Shown here in pieces: positions 55,381 to 64,000 of a DNA stretch of 64,000 nucleotides (position 1 is the stretch's first letter; every line of letters begins with the position of its first letter). The stretch is taken from NCBI GenBank assembly GCA_024372625.1, contig CP099605.1, positions 124,001 to 188,000 on the forward strand. Direction: 5' to 3'. A program made the position numbers and the translations under genes. The notes beneath the pieces are model-generated. The model did not search any database and was not told the origin of the DNA. It worked only from the letters and a program-made list of their open reading frames with translations. Source of the DNA: Comamonadaceae bacterium OTU4NAUVB1. Lineage in GTDB: Bacteria > Pseudomonadota > Gammaproteobacteria > Burkholderiales > Burkholderiaceae_C.

Positions 55381-58206
55381 ATGACCCCCAGCCTCTCCGC
55401 GGGCCCCGATCCGGCAGCCCCTTCGCCCACGGGGCCTTCGGCCCTTTCGGGCCATTCCCGCTTCGTCCAGCGCCTGCGACGGCGCTATGCCGGCGAACTC
55501 GCCCTGCTGGCCGAGGGCGCGCCGCGCCGCGCCGCCATGCAGGCCACCTACGACGTGCTGCGCGCGCGCGGCGATGCCGCCGGCGTCGCCCTGCGCATCG
55601 TGCGCCAGCTGGTCATGGAGCGCCTGGTGGTGCTCGACTGCGAGCGTCAGGCGCCGCTGGACGTGGTCACCGACGCCGTCACCGACCTGGCCGAGTTCGC
55701 GCTCGACGTCGCCTGCCGCGAAAGCTTCGCGGAGCTCGACGCGCGCCATGGCGCCCCGATCGGCGCGAACGGCGAGCGCGCGCAGATGTGGGTCGTGGGC
55801 ATGGGCAAGCTCGGCGCGCGCGAGCTCAACGTGTCCAGCGACATCGACCTGATCTACCTGTATGACCAGGACGGCGAGACCGCTGGCGGCGAGGGCGGGC
55901 GGGGCCGCGTCTCCAACCACGAGTACTTCGCCTTCGCGGTCAAGCGCATCTACGCGCTGGTGGGCGACACCACCGAGCACGGCTTCGTCTTCCGCGTCGA
56001 CCTGGCGTTGCGGCCGAACGGCAACTCCGGGCCGAGCGTGGCCTCGGTCGACGCGCTGGAGGAGTACCTGCAGGTGCAAGGCCGCGAGTGGGAGCGCTTC
56101 GCCTGGATGAAGAGCCGCGTCGTGGCGCCGCAGTCGGTGATCGACGACGGCTCGGCGCAGGCGCTGCGCGGCGTGGTGCTGCCGTTCGTCTTCCGCCGCT
56201 ACCTCGACTACGCCGTCTTCGATGCCCTGCGGGTGCTGCACCGCCAGATCCGCGAGCAGGCCGCGCGCCGTGCCGCCGGGCGGCCCGAGCGCGCCAACGA
56301 CGTCAAGCTCTCGCGCGGCGGCATCCGCGAGATCGAGTTCACCGTGCAGCTGCTGCAGGTGGTGCGCGGCGGCCAGTTCCCCGAACTGCGCACCCGCCCC
56401 ACGCTCGACGCCCTGCAGCGCCTGGCGCGCGCCGGCCTCATGCCGCAGGAGACGGCCGACGCGCTGGCGCAGGCCTATGTCTTCCTGCGTCGCGTCGAGC
56501 ACCGCATCCAGTACCTCGACGACCAGCAGACCCACGTGCTGCCGGTGGAGGACGCCGACGTGCGCTGGATCGCCTCGACCCTGGGCTATTCCGACTGCTG
56601 CGCCTTCCTCGCGCAGCTCGATGCGCATCGCGAGGTGGTGGCCCAGGAGTTCGACCGACTGCTCGGCGGCGCGCCCAAATGCGTCGGCTGCAACGGCGGC
56701 GCGCGTGCCGCGCCGCCGCCGGCCGATCTCGAGGACCTGATGGCGCGCCTGCCGGCGGTCTTCGCCGCGCGCGTCGAGCGCTGGCGCGGCAACCCGCGCA
56801 TCCTGGCACTGCGCGACGAGACGCGCGTGCGGTTGCGTCAACTGGTGCAGCGCACCGGCGAATGGATCGGGACGCCCGCCGCCGACGAGGCGATCGGCGA
56901 GGCCGCCGCCGCCGAGGGACTGGCCCGGCGCGGCGAGGCCGCCCTGCGCTGGGCCGACTGGATCGAGCCGCTGCTGCGCCGCGAGAGCTACCTGGCGCTG
57001 CTGGTGGAGCGCCCGGCCGTGCAAGCGCGCCTGCTGGGCCTGCTGGCGGCGGCGCGCTGGCCGGCGCGCTACCTGCTGCAGCACCCGGGCGTGATCGACG
57101 AGCTGGCCAGCGACGAGATGCTCGAAGGCCGCTTCGACGCCGTCGAGTTCGAGCGCGAACTGGAGCGGCGCCAGGCCTCCCTGCGCCGCACCGGCGAGGA
57201 CGACGAGGAACGGCTGCTGAACCTGCTGCGCCATGCCCACCATGCCGAGGTGTTCCGCACGCTGGCGCGCGACGTCGAGGGCCGCATCACCGTCGAGCAG
57301 GTCGCCGACGACCTGAGCGCGCTGGCCGACACGGTGCTGCGCGTGACCGCGCGCTGGTGCTGGCGCCATGTGCGCGATCCGCACCGCGAGACCCCGCGGT
57401 TCGCGATCATCGGCTACGGGAAACTCGGCGGCAAGGAACTCGGCTATGGCAGCGATCTGGACATCGTCTTCGTCCACGAGGACGACGACGAGCGCGCCAG
57501 CGAGGTCTATGCGGCCTACGTGCGGCGTCTCATCAAGTGGCTGTCGGTGAAGACGCGCGAGGGCGATCTGTTCGAGATCGACACCGCGCTGCGTCCGAAC
57601 GGCAACTCCGGGCTGCTGGTCACGAGCCTCGCGGCCTACGAGAAATACCAGCTCGGGCGTGGCGGCAACACCGCATGGACCTGGGAGCATCAGGCCATGA
57701 CGCGCGCGCGCTGCATCGGCATGAGCGACGCGGCTGGCAGCGATGCCGCGTTCGGGGCGGAACTGGTCGCGCACTTCGACCGCATCCGGGAGGCGGTGGT
57801 CACCGCGCCGCGCGACCGGGCGGCCCTGCGCCAGGAGATCGTCGCCATGCGCGCCAAGGTGAGGGCGGCCCATCCCGTCAAGGCCGGCCGCTTCGACGTC
57901 AAGCACAGCCCCGGGGGCATGGTCGATGCCGAGTTCGCGGTGCAGTTCCTGGTGTTGTCGCACGCGCACGCGCACGCCGAACTGGTGCCCAACGTGGGCA
58001 ACATCGCCTTGCTGCGCCGGGCCGAAACGGCGGGTCTGCTGCCCGAGGGCATGGGCCGTCGTGCCGGCGCGGCCTATCGCGAACTGCGACGCATCCAGCA
58101 CCGCGCCCGCTTGAACGAGGAACCGACGTCGGTCGCGCTGCCGGCCCTCGCCGTCGAGCGCGAGACGATGCTCGCGTTGTGGAAGGCCGTGTTCGAAAGT
58201 CCGTGA
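55381..58206 (+). CDS. glnE: Glutamine synthetase adenylyltransferase/adenylyl-removing enzyme
   Basis: 941 residues from ATG 55381 (E. coli 946). It adenylylates glutamine synthetase when nitrogen is rich and removes AMP when nitrogen is poor, under PII control. Both nucleotidyl-transferase sites are intact: VGMGKLGARELNVSSDIDLI in the N-terminal adenylyl-removing half and GYGKLGGKELGYGSDLDIVF in the C-terminal half, each followed by the RPNGNSG loop. The PII-sensing region lies between. An upstream in-frame ATG at 55330 would overlap the yhdP start. glnA and glnB are not in the window. Confidence 0.96.
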   Translation: MTPSLSAGPDPAAPSPTGPSALSGHSRFVQRLRRRYAGELALLAEGAPRRAAMQATYDVLRARGDAAGVALRIVRQLVMERLVVLDCERQAPLDVVTDAVTDLAEFALDVACRESFAELDARHGAPIGANGERAQMWVVGMGKLGARELNVSSDIDLIYLYDQDGETAGGEGGRGRVSNHEYFAFAVKRIYALVGDTTEHGFVFRVDLALRPNGNSGPSVASVDALEEYLQVQGREWERFAWMKSRVVAPQSVIDDGSAQALRGVVLPFVFRRYLDYAVFDALRVLHRQIREQAARRAAGRPERANDVKLSRGGIREIEFTVQLLQVVRGGQFPELRTRPTLDALQRLARAGLMPQETADALAQAYVFLRRVEHRIQYLDDQQTHVLPVEDADVRWIASTLGYSDCCAFLAQLDAHREVVAQEFDRLLGGAPKCVGCNGGARAAPPPADLEDLMARLPAVFAARVERWRGNPRILALRDETRVRLRQLVQRTGEWIGTPAADEAIGEAAAAEGLARRGEAALRWADWIEPLLRRESYLALLVERPAVQARLLGLLAAARWPARYLLQHPGVIDELASDEMLEGRFDAVEFERELERRQASLRRTGEDDEERLLNLLRHAHHAEVFRTLARDVEGRITVEQVADDLSALADTVLRVTARWCWRHVRDPHRETPRFAIIGYGKLGGKELGYGSDLDIVFVHEDDDERASEVYAAYVRRLIKWLSVKTREGDLFEIDTALRPNGNSGLLVTSLAAYEKYQLGRGGNTAWTWEHQAMTRARCIGMSDAAGSDAAFGAELVAHFDRIREAVVTAPRDRAALRQEIVAMRAKVRAAHPVKAGRFDVKHSPGGMVDAEFAVQFLVLSHAHAHAELVPNVGNIALLRRAETAGLLPEGMGRRAGAAYRELRRIQHRARLNEEPTSVALPALAVERETMLALWKAVFESP

Positions 58207-58266
58207 GGACTCGCCCTTGTGCTTCGTGGACCGCGTGCCCGGTGGCGTGTCGGGCGACGCAGCGGT

Positions 58267-59124
58267 TCAGGCGCCCTGGTATTCCGGCTTCGGCCCGAGC
58301 GAGGACGCGAGTTCCTTGCGATAGCGGTTGAGTTCCTGCACGGTCTTGAAGCTGCGGTTCATCAGCAGGCTGAGGTTGTGCAGGATGCGCTCGCCGACCT
58401 TCTGTTCCCAGACGGCGTCAAACTTGATCTGGTGGTCCAGCCAATGCTCCAGCCAGTCCGGGTCGGGCATGCGGCTCTGGATGGTGTCGTTCGGGAAGTG
58501 CGCCTTGCTCACGTGCAGGTTGGTCGGGTGCAGGGCCTGCGCCGTGCGCCGGGCGCTTGCCATCAGCACGCCGACCTTCGTGAACGCGCCGCGCGCCTCG
58601 TCGCCGAACTTCTCCAGCGCGCGCTTCATGTAGCGCAGGTAGGCGCCGCCGTGGCGCGCCTCGTCCTGGCTGAGCGTGGTGTAGATGTGCTTGATGACCG
58701 GCTCGGTGTGCCACTCGGCGGCGCGCCGATACCAGTGGTTCAGACGGATCTCGCCGCAGAAGTGCAGCATCAATGTCTCCAGCGGCGGCGCCGGATCGAA
58801 GTCGAAGCGGATGTCGTGCAATTCCTGCTCGGTGGGCGCGTGCTGCGGGGCGAAGCGCTTGAGGTACTCCATCAGCACCAGGGAATGCTTCTGTTCCTCG
58901 AAGAACCAGATCGACATGAAGGCGGAGAAATCGCTGTCATGGCGGTTGTCGCGAAGGAACATCTCGGTGGCCGGAAGGGCGGCCCACTCGGTGATGGCGT
59001 TCATCTTGATGGTCTGGGCCTGTTCGTCGGAAAGCTTGTCGCCTTCGAACTTGTCCCAGGGAATGTCGCGGTCCATGTCCCAGCGGACGGATTCGAGTTG
59101 TCTGAAGAGTTCCGGATAGAGCAT
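58267..59124 (-). CDS. Ferritin-like di-iron protein (acyl-ACP desaturase-like fold)
   Basis: 285 residues. The sequence is helical with two Glu/His sets expected for a di-iron centre: an EWAALPATEMFLRDN region and WFFEEQKHSLVLMEYL, then EIRLNHWYRRAAEWHTEP and LSQDEARHGGAYLRYM. The EEQKH and DEARH motifs are as in the fatty-acid desaturase and ferritin-like groups. It is conserved in Comamonadaceae, but the reaction is not known to me; a desaturase or oxidative-stress role is possible. It is divergent from yajC. Confidence 0.8.
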   Translation of the reverse strand: MLYPELFRQLESVRWDMDRDIPWDKFEGDKLSDEQAQTIKMNAITEWAALPATEMFLRDNRHDSDFSAFMSIWFFEEQKHSLVLMEYLKRFAPQHAPTEQELHDIRFDFDPAPPLETLMLHFCGEIRLNHWYRRAAEWHTEPVIKHIYTTLSQDEARHGGAYLRYMKRALEKFGDEARGAFTKVGVLMASARRTAQALHPTNLHVSKAHFPNDTIQSRMPDPDWLEHWLDHQIKFDAVWEQKVGERILHNLSLLMNRSFKTVQELNRYRKELASSLGPKPEYQGA

Positions 59125-59524
59125 GGTGATCCTTCGTGCGCTGACGGAAAGAAAGAAGATACGCGCGCTGTCGCGCGCGGGAACAAGGCCGGGTCGCAGA
59201 AGTTAACAGGCAATTCGGACGATTCTGCGACGAAACCGACCGATTCCACACAGGACAATCCCGCTCGTCTGTGGCCTGCGACGACGAAAGGTCGTCAGCC
59301 TGGATCGCCCCGGTGGGCTGACGACGCTTTCCGAGCCAATGCCCGGACGACGGGGCCGGGCTCCACGACCGGGCGGGTCGCAAGCGCCGCCCTACAATGG
59401 CATTCGACGCGAGCGACCCCTGCCGCGCCGGCTGGTCGCGAGGCGCGGTGCTCCGTCGCCGACCGCGACCACGACGCGGACGCTTCGATCCGCCCCCCAC
59501 CTTTTTCTTCTGCTGGAGACTCCC
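59125..59524. other. Intergenic region with a long stem-loop between the ferritin-like gene and yajC
   Basis: 400 bases without a supported gene; it must hold the promoters of both divergent genes. The half next to the ferritin-like gene is somewhat AT-richer. At 59286-59330 GTCGTCAGCC (59291) pairs perfectly with GGCTGACGAC (59316) over a 15-base loop, and GAAAG / CTTTC extends the stem across a one-base bulge. No T tract follows on either strand, so it does not look like a plain terminator. A good GGAG ribosome site lies 6 bases before the TTG start of yajC. Confidence 0.5.
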
Positions 59525-59857
59525 TTGTTCATTTCCTCTGCCTTCGCCCAGGCCGCGCCCGCTGCTTCCACCGGCGGCGATCTGATGTCCTCGCTCGGGA
59601 GCATGCTGCCCCTGGTGCTGATGTTCGTGGTGCTCTACTTCGTCATGATCCGCCCGCAGATGAAGCGTCAGAAGGAAGCCCGCGCCATGATCGAGGCGCT
59701 GGCCAAGGGCGACGAGGTGGCGACCGCCGGTGGCCTGCTCGGCCGCATCACGTCGCTGGGCGACCAGTACCTGGGTCTGGAGATCGCCAACGGCGTCGAG
59801 ATCCGGGTGCAGCGCACCGCCGTGGTCCAGGTCCTGCCCAAGGGCGCGATCAAGTAA
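59525..59857 (+). CDS. yajC: Preprotein translocase subunit YajC
   Basis: 110 residues using TTG 59525, chosen because the product then begins FISSAFAQAAPA, as related YajC proteins do, and GGAG lies 6 bases upstream. One membrane helix (LPLVLMFVVLYFVMIRPQMK) is followed by the conserved KRQKEARAMIEALAKGDEV and a small beta domain. YajC joins SecD and SecF to form the accessory complex of the SecYEG translocon. The next gene, secD, starts 51 bases later. In many bacteria tgt precedes yajC; here a divergent ferritin-like gene does. Confidence 0.93.
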   Translation: MFISSAFAQAAPAASTGGDLMSSLGSMLPLVLMFVVLYFVMIRPQMKRQKEARAMIEALAKGDEVATAGGLLGRITSLGDQYLGLEIANGVEIRVQRTAVVQVLPKGAIK

Positions 59858-59908
59858 GCCGCGCCCGGCTCCTTTCCCACGCGGCACTGCCGCAACACCG
59901 ATGCGATC

Positions 59909-61792
59909 ATGAACCGTTACCCGGTCTGGAAATACGCGATCCTCGTGGTCGTGCTGCTGGTGGGGCTCGTCTATGCCCTGCCCAATTTCTTCGGCGAGGC
60001 GCCTGCCGTCCAGGTCTCCGCGGCCAAGTCGGTCACCAAGATCGACGTCGCCACCCAGGCGCGCGTGGAGGGCCTGCTCAAGGCCGGTGGCCTCGTGCCC
60101 GACCTGCTGACGCTCGACGCGAACTCGGTGCGTGCCCGCTTCGCCACGCCGGACGAACAGCTCAAGGCGCGCGACGTGCTCCAGCGCGGCCTGGTGCCCG
60201 ACGCGAACGATCCCGCCTACGTGGTCGCACTCAACCTCGTGCCGCGCTCGCCCGCCTGGCTGAGCGCGCTGCACGCCTTTCCGATGTACCTGGGCCTCGA
60301 CCTGCGCGGCGGCGTCGACTTCCTGCTGCAGGTCGACATGAAGGGTGCCATCGACAAGAAGGCCGAGTCCTTCGCGAGCGACCTGCGCACGGCGCTGCGC
60401 GACAAGAACATCCGGGGCAGCGCCGTCAGCCGCAATGGCCAGACGGTCGAGGTGCGCCTGCGCGATGCCGCGAGCGCCGAAGCCGCTAGGCGGCTGATCC
60501 AGGACCAGTTTCCCGATCTCGTCGTCGCCGACACCCAGGACGGGGCCAGCTGGCTCCTCGCGGCCACCATCAAGCCCGAGGCGGCGCGCCGGCTGCAGGA
60601 CGGCGCTCTCAAGCAGAACATCACGACGCTGCACAACCGCATCAACGAGCTCGGCGTGGCCGAGCCGGTGATCCAGCAACAGGGCCTCGACCGCATCGTG
60701 GTCCAGCTGCCGGGCGTGCAGGACACGGCCAAGGCCAAGGACATCCTGGGGCGCACGGCGACGCTGGAGATGCGCCTGGTCGACGAGAGCGCCGAGGGCC
60801 GGGCCGCCGAGACCGGTGCGGGGCCGGTCCCCTTCGGCTCGGAGAAGTTCCTCGACCGCCAGGGCCGCCCCGTGATCGTCAAGAAGCAGGTGCTGGTCAC
60901 CGGCGAGAGCCTGACCGACGCGCAGCCGGGTTTCGACTCGCAGACCCAGCAGCCCAAGGTCGACCTGACGATGGACGCCAAGGGCGGCCGCATCATGCGC
61001 GATGTCAGCCGCGAGAACTTCAGGAAGCGCATGGCCATGCTGATCTTCGAGAAGGGCAAGGGCGAAGTGCTCACGGCGCCGTCGATCAACGGCGAACTGG
61101 GCAACCGTTTCCAGATCTCCGGCTCGATGAACGTCGTCGAGGCCAACGACCTCGCGCTGCTGCTGCGCGCCGGCTCGCTCGCCGCGCCCATGGAAATCAT
61201 CCAGGAGCGCACCATCGGTCCGAGCCTGGGTGCCGACAACATCAGCAAGGGCTTCCACAGCGTGGCCTACGGCTTCCTGGCGATCATGGTCTTCATGTGC
61301 GCCTACTACGCCCTGTTCGGCGTGTTCTCCTCGATCGCGCTGGCCGTCAACCTGATGCTGCTGGTGGCCATCCTGTCGATGCTGCAGGCCACGCTCACGC
61401 TGCCCGGCATCGCGGCCATGGCGCTGGCCATCGGCGTGGCGATCGACTCCAACGTGCTCATCAACGAGCGCGTGCGCGAGGAGCTGCGCAACGGCGCCTC
61501 GCCGCAGGCGGCCATCCACGCCGGCTACGAGCGCGCCTGGGGCACCATCCTCGACTCCAACGTGACCACGCTGATCGCGGGCATCGCGCTGCTGGCCTTC
61601 GGCTCCGGCCCGGTGCGCGGCTTCGCGGTGGTGCACTGCATCGGCATCGTGACCTCGATGTTCTCGGCGGTGTTCTTCTCGCGTGGCCTGGTGAACCTCT
61701 GGTATGGCGGCAAGAAGAAGCTCAAGAGCGTGTCGATCGGCACGGTCTGGCGTCCCAAGGCCGACGGCGCCGCCGTGGCCGAGGCCCACTGA
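59909..61792 (+). CDS. secD: Protein translocase subunit SecD
   Basis: 627 residues (E. coli 615). The first membrane helix (YAILVVVLLVGLVYALPNFF) is followed by the large periplasmic P1 region, opening with LGLDLRGGVDFLLQVD. Five further helices near the end include the conserved AMALAIGVAIDSNVLINERVRE and GFAVVHCIGIVTSMFSAVFFSR. SecDF uses the proton gradient to pull proteins through the Sec channel. It lies between yajC and secF, 36 bases before the latter, on one transcript. Confidence 0.96.
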   Translation: MNRYPVWKYAILVVVLLVGLVYALPNFFGEAPAVQVSAAKSVTKIDVATQARVEGLLKAGGLVPDLLTLDANSVRARFATPDEQLKARDVLQRGLVPDANDPAYVVALNLVPRSPAWLSALHAFPMYLGLDLRGGVDFLLQVDMKGAIDKKAESFASDLRTALRDKNIRGSAVSRNGQTVEVRLRDAASAEAARRLIQDQFPDLVVADTQDGASWLLAATIKPEAARRLQDGALKQNITTLHNRINELGVAEPVIQQQGLDRIVVQLPGVQDTAKAKDILGRTATLEMRLVDESAEGRAAETGAGPVPFGSEKFLDRQGRPVIVKKQVLVTGESLTDAQPGFDSQTQQPKVDLTMDAKGGRIMRDVSRENFRKRMAMLIFEKGKGEVLTAPSINGELGNRFQISGSMNVVEANDLALLLRAGSLAAPMEIIQERTIGPSLGADNISKGFHSVAYGFLAIMVFMCAYYALFGVFSSIALAVNLMLLVAILSMLQATLTLPGIAAMALAIGVAIDSNVLINERVREELRNGASPQAAIHAGYERAWGTILDSNVTTLIAGIALLAFGSGPVRGFAVVHCIGIVTSMFSAVFFSRGLVNLWYGGKKKLKSVSIGTVWRPKADGAAVAEAH

Positions 61793-61828
61793 CCCCACGC
61801 CCGATCAAGGACCCGTCCCAGGACCGTC

Positions 61829-62782
61829 ATGGAATTCTTCCGCATCCACCGCACCATCCCGTTCATGCGCCATGCCCTGGTGCTGAACATCGTCTCGTTC
61901 GCCACCTTCGCGCTGGCCGTGTTCTTCCTGTTCCATCGCGGGCTGCACCTCTCGGTGGAGTTCACGGGCGGCACGGTGATGGAGGTCGCCTACCAGCAGT
62001 CGGTCGACGTCGGCCAGGTGCGCGAGACCATCGGCAAGCTCGGCTACCAGGAAGTCCAGGTGCAGAACTACGGCACCTCGCGCGACGTGCAGATCCGCCT
62101 GCCCGTGCAGAAGGGCCAGACCTCGGCCCAGCAGAGCACCCAGGTCATGGAAGCGCTCAAGGCGGCCGACGCGTCGGCCACGTTGCGCGGCACCGAGTTC
62201 GTCGGCCCGCAGGTGGGCGAGGAACTCACCACCAACGGCCTGAAGGCGCTGGGCATGGTGGTGGTGGGCATCATGATCTACCTGGCGTTCCGCTTCGAGT
62301 GGAAGTTCGCCGTCGCCACCGTGCTGGCCAACCTGCACGACGTGGTCATCATCCTGGGCTTCTTCGCCTTCTTCCAATGGGAGTTCTCGCTCGCGGTCTT
62401 GGCCGCGGTGCTGGCGGTCCTGGGCTATTCGGTCAACGAGTCGGTGGTGATCTTCGACCGGGTGCGCGAGAACTTCCGGCGCTTTCGCAAGCTCTCGACC
62501 CCGGAGGTGATCGACAGCGCTATCACCTCCACCATCAGCCGCACGATCATCACGCACGGCTCCACGCAGCTGGTGGTGCTGTCGATGTTCTTCTTCGGTG
62601 GTCCGACGCTGCACTATTTCGCGCTGGCCCTCACCATCGGCATCTGCTTCGGCATCTATTCGTCGTGCTTCGTCGCGGCGGCGATCGCGATGTGGCTGGG
62701 CATCAAGCGCGAGGACCTGATCAAGGTCGCCGCCAAGCGTGAAGGCGATCCGGACGATCCAAACGCGGGTGCCACCGTCTGA
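61829..62782 (+). CDS. secF: Protein translocase subunit SecF
   Basis: 317 residues (E. coli 323). Opening EFFRIHRTIPFMRHALVLN, then the first helix; a short periplasmic domain starts with LSVEFTGGTVMEVAY. Five C-terminal helices hold LAAVLAVLGYSVNESVVIFDRVREN, the conserved D/R-containing family motif. It works with SecD as one proton-driven unit. The C-terminal tail is short and charged. A 119-base gap leads to the DUF1631 gene; no clear terminator is seen in it. Confidence 0.96.
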   Translation: MEFFRIHRTIPFMRHALVLNIVSFATFALAVFFLFHRGLHLSVEFTGGTVMEVAYQQSVDVGQVRETIGKLGYQEVQVQNYGTSRDVQIRLPVQKGQTSAQQSTQVMEALKAADASATLRGTEFVGPQVGEELTTNGLKALGMVVVGIMIYLAFRFEWKFAVATVLANLHDVVIILGFFAFFQWEFSLAVLAAVLAVLGYSVNESVVIFDRVRENFRRFRKLSTPEVIDSAITSTISRTIITHGSTQLVVLSMFFFGGPTLHYFALALTIGICFGIYSSCFVAAAIAMWLGIKREDLIKVAAKREGDPDDPNAGATV

Positions 62783-62901
62783 GCATGCCGGCACCGCTCC
62801 GTGCGTTTGTCCACCATCCGAAGGCATCGTCCTCTTGTGTGGCGACGTGTCCCCGGGCAAGCTGACGCGCTGGAAACCCGACGCCAGACAACCCCGACAC
62901 C

Positions 62902-64000
62902 ATGAGCACCGATCGGCCCTCCGTTCCCCCCCGGCAGATCGCCCGCGAAGCCCGCGAGCGCTTCGTCCAGGCGACCGAGGCGCTGGTGCTGCCCGTGACA
63001 CGGGCCCTCCACGAGCGACTGATCACGCTCACGGGCGAACCGGGCACGGCGCGTGACCTGCAGGATCGTCGCGACGACTTCCTCGCCTTCCAGGCGCTGG
63101 GCGATCAATGGGCCGACACCACCCGGGCCGCCTGGCGCAAGGCGCTCGCCTCGAGCGGTCCCGCGGCGGCCTCGAACTCGCTCCTCAGGCTCGAACTCAT
63201 CGGCGACGACGTCGTGGAGACCCAGATCCTGTCCTCGCGGCTCGCCCAGGCGATCCAGGGCAAGGCGAATTTCGATTTCAGCGACCTGCGCCTGCGCATC
63301 CAGCACCTCGAAGGCACCTCCGAACTCGACGGCCGGGACGTGCTGCGGCCCGAGACCCTCGCCAAGGTGTGGGTCGAGCAATGGCTGGCCACCGGCCTGA
63401 GCCGCGCACTGTGGACGAAGCTCCAGGACGTCGTGCAGCGCGAGGTCCTGGAGCCGGTCGCCAATGCCTACCGCGACGTCAACGTCTTCCTGGTCGACCA
63501 CGGCGTGATGCCCGAGATCGACCTCAAGAGCTTCGTGCGTCGCCCGGCCGGCAGCGCCTCGGGCCTCATGCCGCTGCCTTCGGGCAACGCGCGCTCGGGA
63601 GGCGAGCCCGCGCGTGCGCCGGCCGCCGGTCGATTCGACGGCGCATCTCCCATGTCGTCCGCGGCCGCCGACGGCATGTCTGCCATGGCGGCGGGCCAGG
63701 ATCGCTTCGCCTACCCGGGCGGCCCGTCGCCGCTGACCTCGGCCCGCCAGCGTGCCCAGGGCGTCCTGCAGAATCTCAAGCGCTTCGTCGCCGCCCGCAT
63801 CGGCAACGAAGGAGGGGGCCTGGGCGCACCAGGGTCCGCTTCGGGCGTCGATCATGGCGGACCGGGCAGCATCAGTGCGCGTGCCTTCGCGGCCGCCATC
63901 GCCGAAGCCGGGGTCGCCTACCAGGCTTCGGCGTCGAACTATGCCGTGGGCAACGATGCGCTCGCGCTTCAGCAGAGTGCGGCGGAATTGCGCCGACGCA
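62902..64000 (+). CDS. DUF1631 family protein, N-terminal part (runs off the window)
   Basis: An open frame from ATG 62902 to the last base, 366 codons so far, with no stop. Opening STDRPSVPPRQIAREARERF, then RLELIGDDVVETQILSSRLA, which is the recognisable DUF1631 region. From about residue 220 the sequence is a disordered Gly/Ala/Pro/Ser stretch with several Met. DUF1631 proteins are long, cytoplasmic and found next to varied genes in beta- and gammaproteobacteria; the function is unknown to me, although some relatives are linked to lipid-droplet or cyclic-di-GMP type annotation. The start has no strong ribosome site. Confidence 0.8.
   Translation, partial: MSTDRPSVPPRQIAREARERFVQATEALVLPVTRALHERLITLTGEPGTARDLQDRRDDFLAFQALGDQWADTTRAAWRKALASSGPAAASNSLLRLELIGDDVVETQILSSRLAQAIQGKANFDFSDLRLRIQHLEGTSELDGRDVLRPETLAKVWVEQWLATGLSRALWTKLQDVVQREVLEPVANAYRDVNVFLVDHGVMPEIDLKSFVRRPAGSASGLMPLPSGNARSGGEPARAPAAGRFDGASPMSSAAADGMSAMAAGQDRFAYPGGPSPLTSARQRAQGVLQNLKRFVAARIGNEGGGLGAPGSASGVDHGGPGSISARAFAAAIAEAGVAYQASASNYAVGNDALALQQSAAELRRR

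Overview
The window is GC-rich DNA (about 70% by eye) with short gene gaps and no rRNA, tRNA, insertion sequence, prophage or CRISPR that I can see. The protein set points to a betaproteobacterium of the Comamonadaceae, Variovorax-like: a second-type IF-1 next to dbpA, orphan Bug-type tricarboxylate receptors, a fused indolepyruvate oxidoreductase, a DctS/DctR-like two-component pair, and yajC-secD-secF. This placement comes from recalled protein resemblance, not a search.

Layout. 1-1804: end of infA, dbpA and a small basic protein, closed by a terminator. 1953-8894: large-subunit catalase katE, a transglutaminase-like protein, a YihY membrane protein, a CYTH-CHAD protein and a small conserved protein. 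9019-12176: glycogen debranching enzyme glgX, a DUF3606 protein and an FKBP/SlyD-type isomerase. 12195-15278: a polysaccharide deacetylase with an added beta-trefoil-like tail, a GT4 glycosyltransferase, an AT-rich regulatory gap and moaC. 15466-17037: an M48 periplasmic protease. 17144-22528: one very large FAAL-PCP-C-A-PCP lipopeptide-type synthetase standing alone. 22568-24207: a TerC family transporter behind a yybP-ykoY (Mn2+) riboswitch, with a small unknown protein downstream. 24403-28021: two small zinc or cysteine-motif proteins, yaeQ, purB and a glutathione transferase. 28042-33999: an indolepyruvate ferredoxin oxidoreductase divergent from an Lrp/AsnC regulator, then an MFS exporter.

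33989-40247 (minus strand) is a complete acid-sugar catabolic operon: GntR/FCD regulator, a deleted Bug receptor, an intact Bug receptor, LtnD, OtnK, OtnC and OtnI. It should convert a four-carbon aldonate (threonate/erythronate type) to dihydroxyacetone phosphate. Two copies of a GTAYGATGAC operator-like core lie upstream of the regulator and of the operon. 40341-47523: a PhoX phosphatase, MltA, a small membrane protein, an OmpA-like lipoprotein and a penicillin-acylase lipoprotein. 47652-55357 (minus strand): yhdP, a nitrilase-family amidase, a sensor kinase and its FixJ-type regulator. 55381-58206: glnE. 58267-62782: a ferritin-like protein divergent from yajC-secD-secF. 62902 to the end: the start of a DUF1631 protein.

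Most of the window is housekeeping. The parts most worth a second look are the orphan FAAL-NRPS with a glycine-like specificity code, the NodB plus fascin-like fusion, the Mn2+ riboswitch/terC unit with its unknown downstream gene, and the tetronate operon with its operator pair and decayed receptor.
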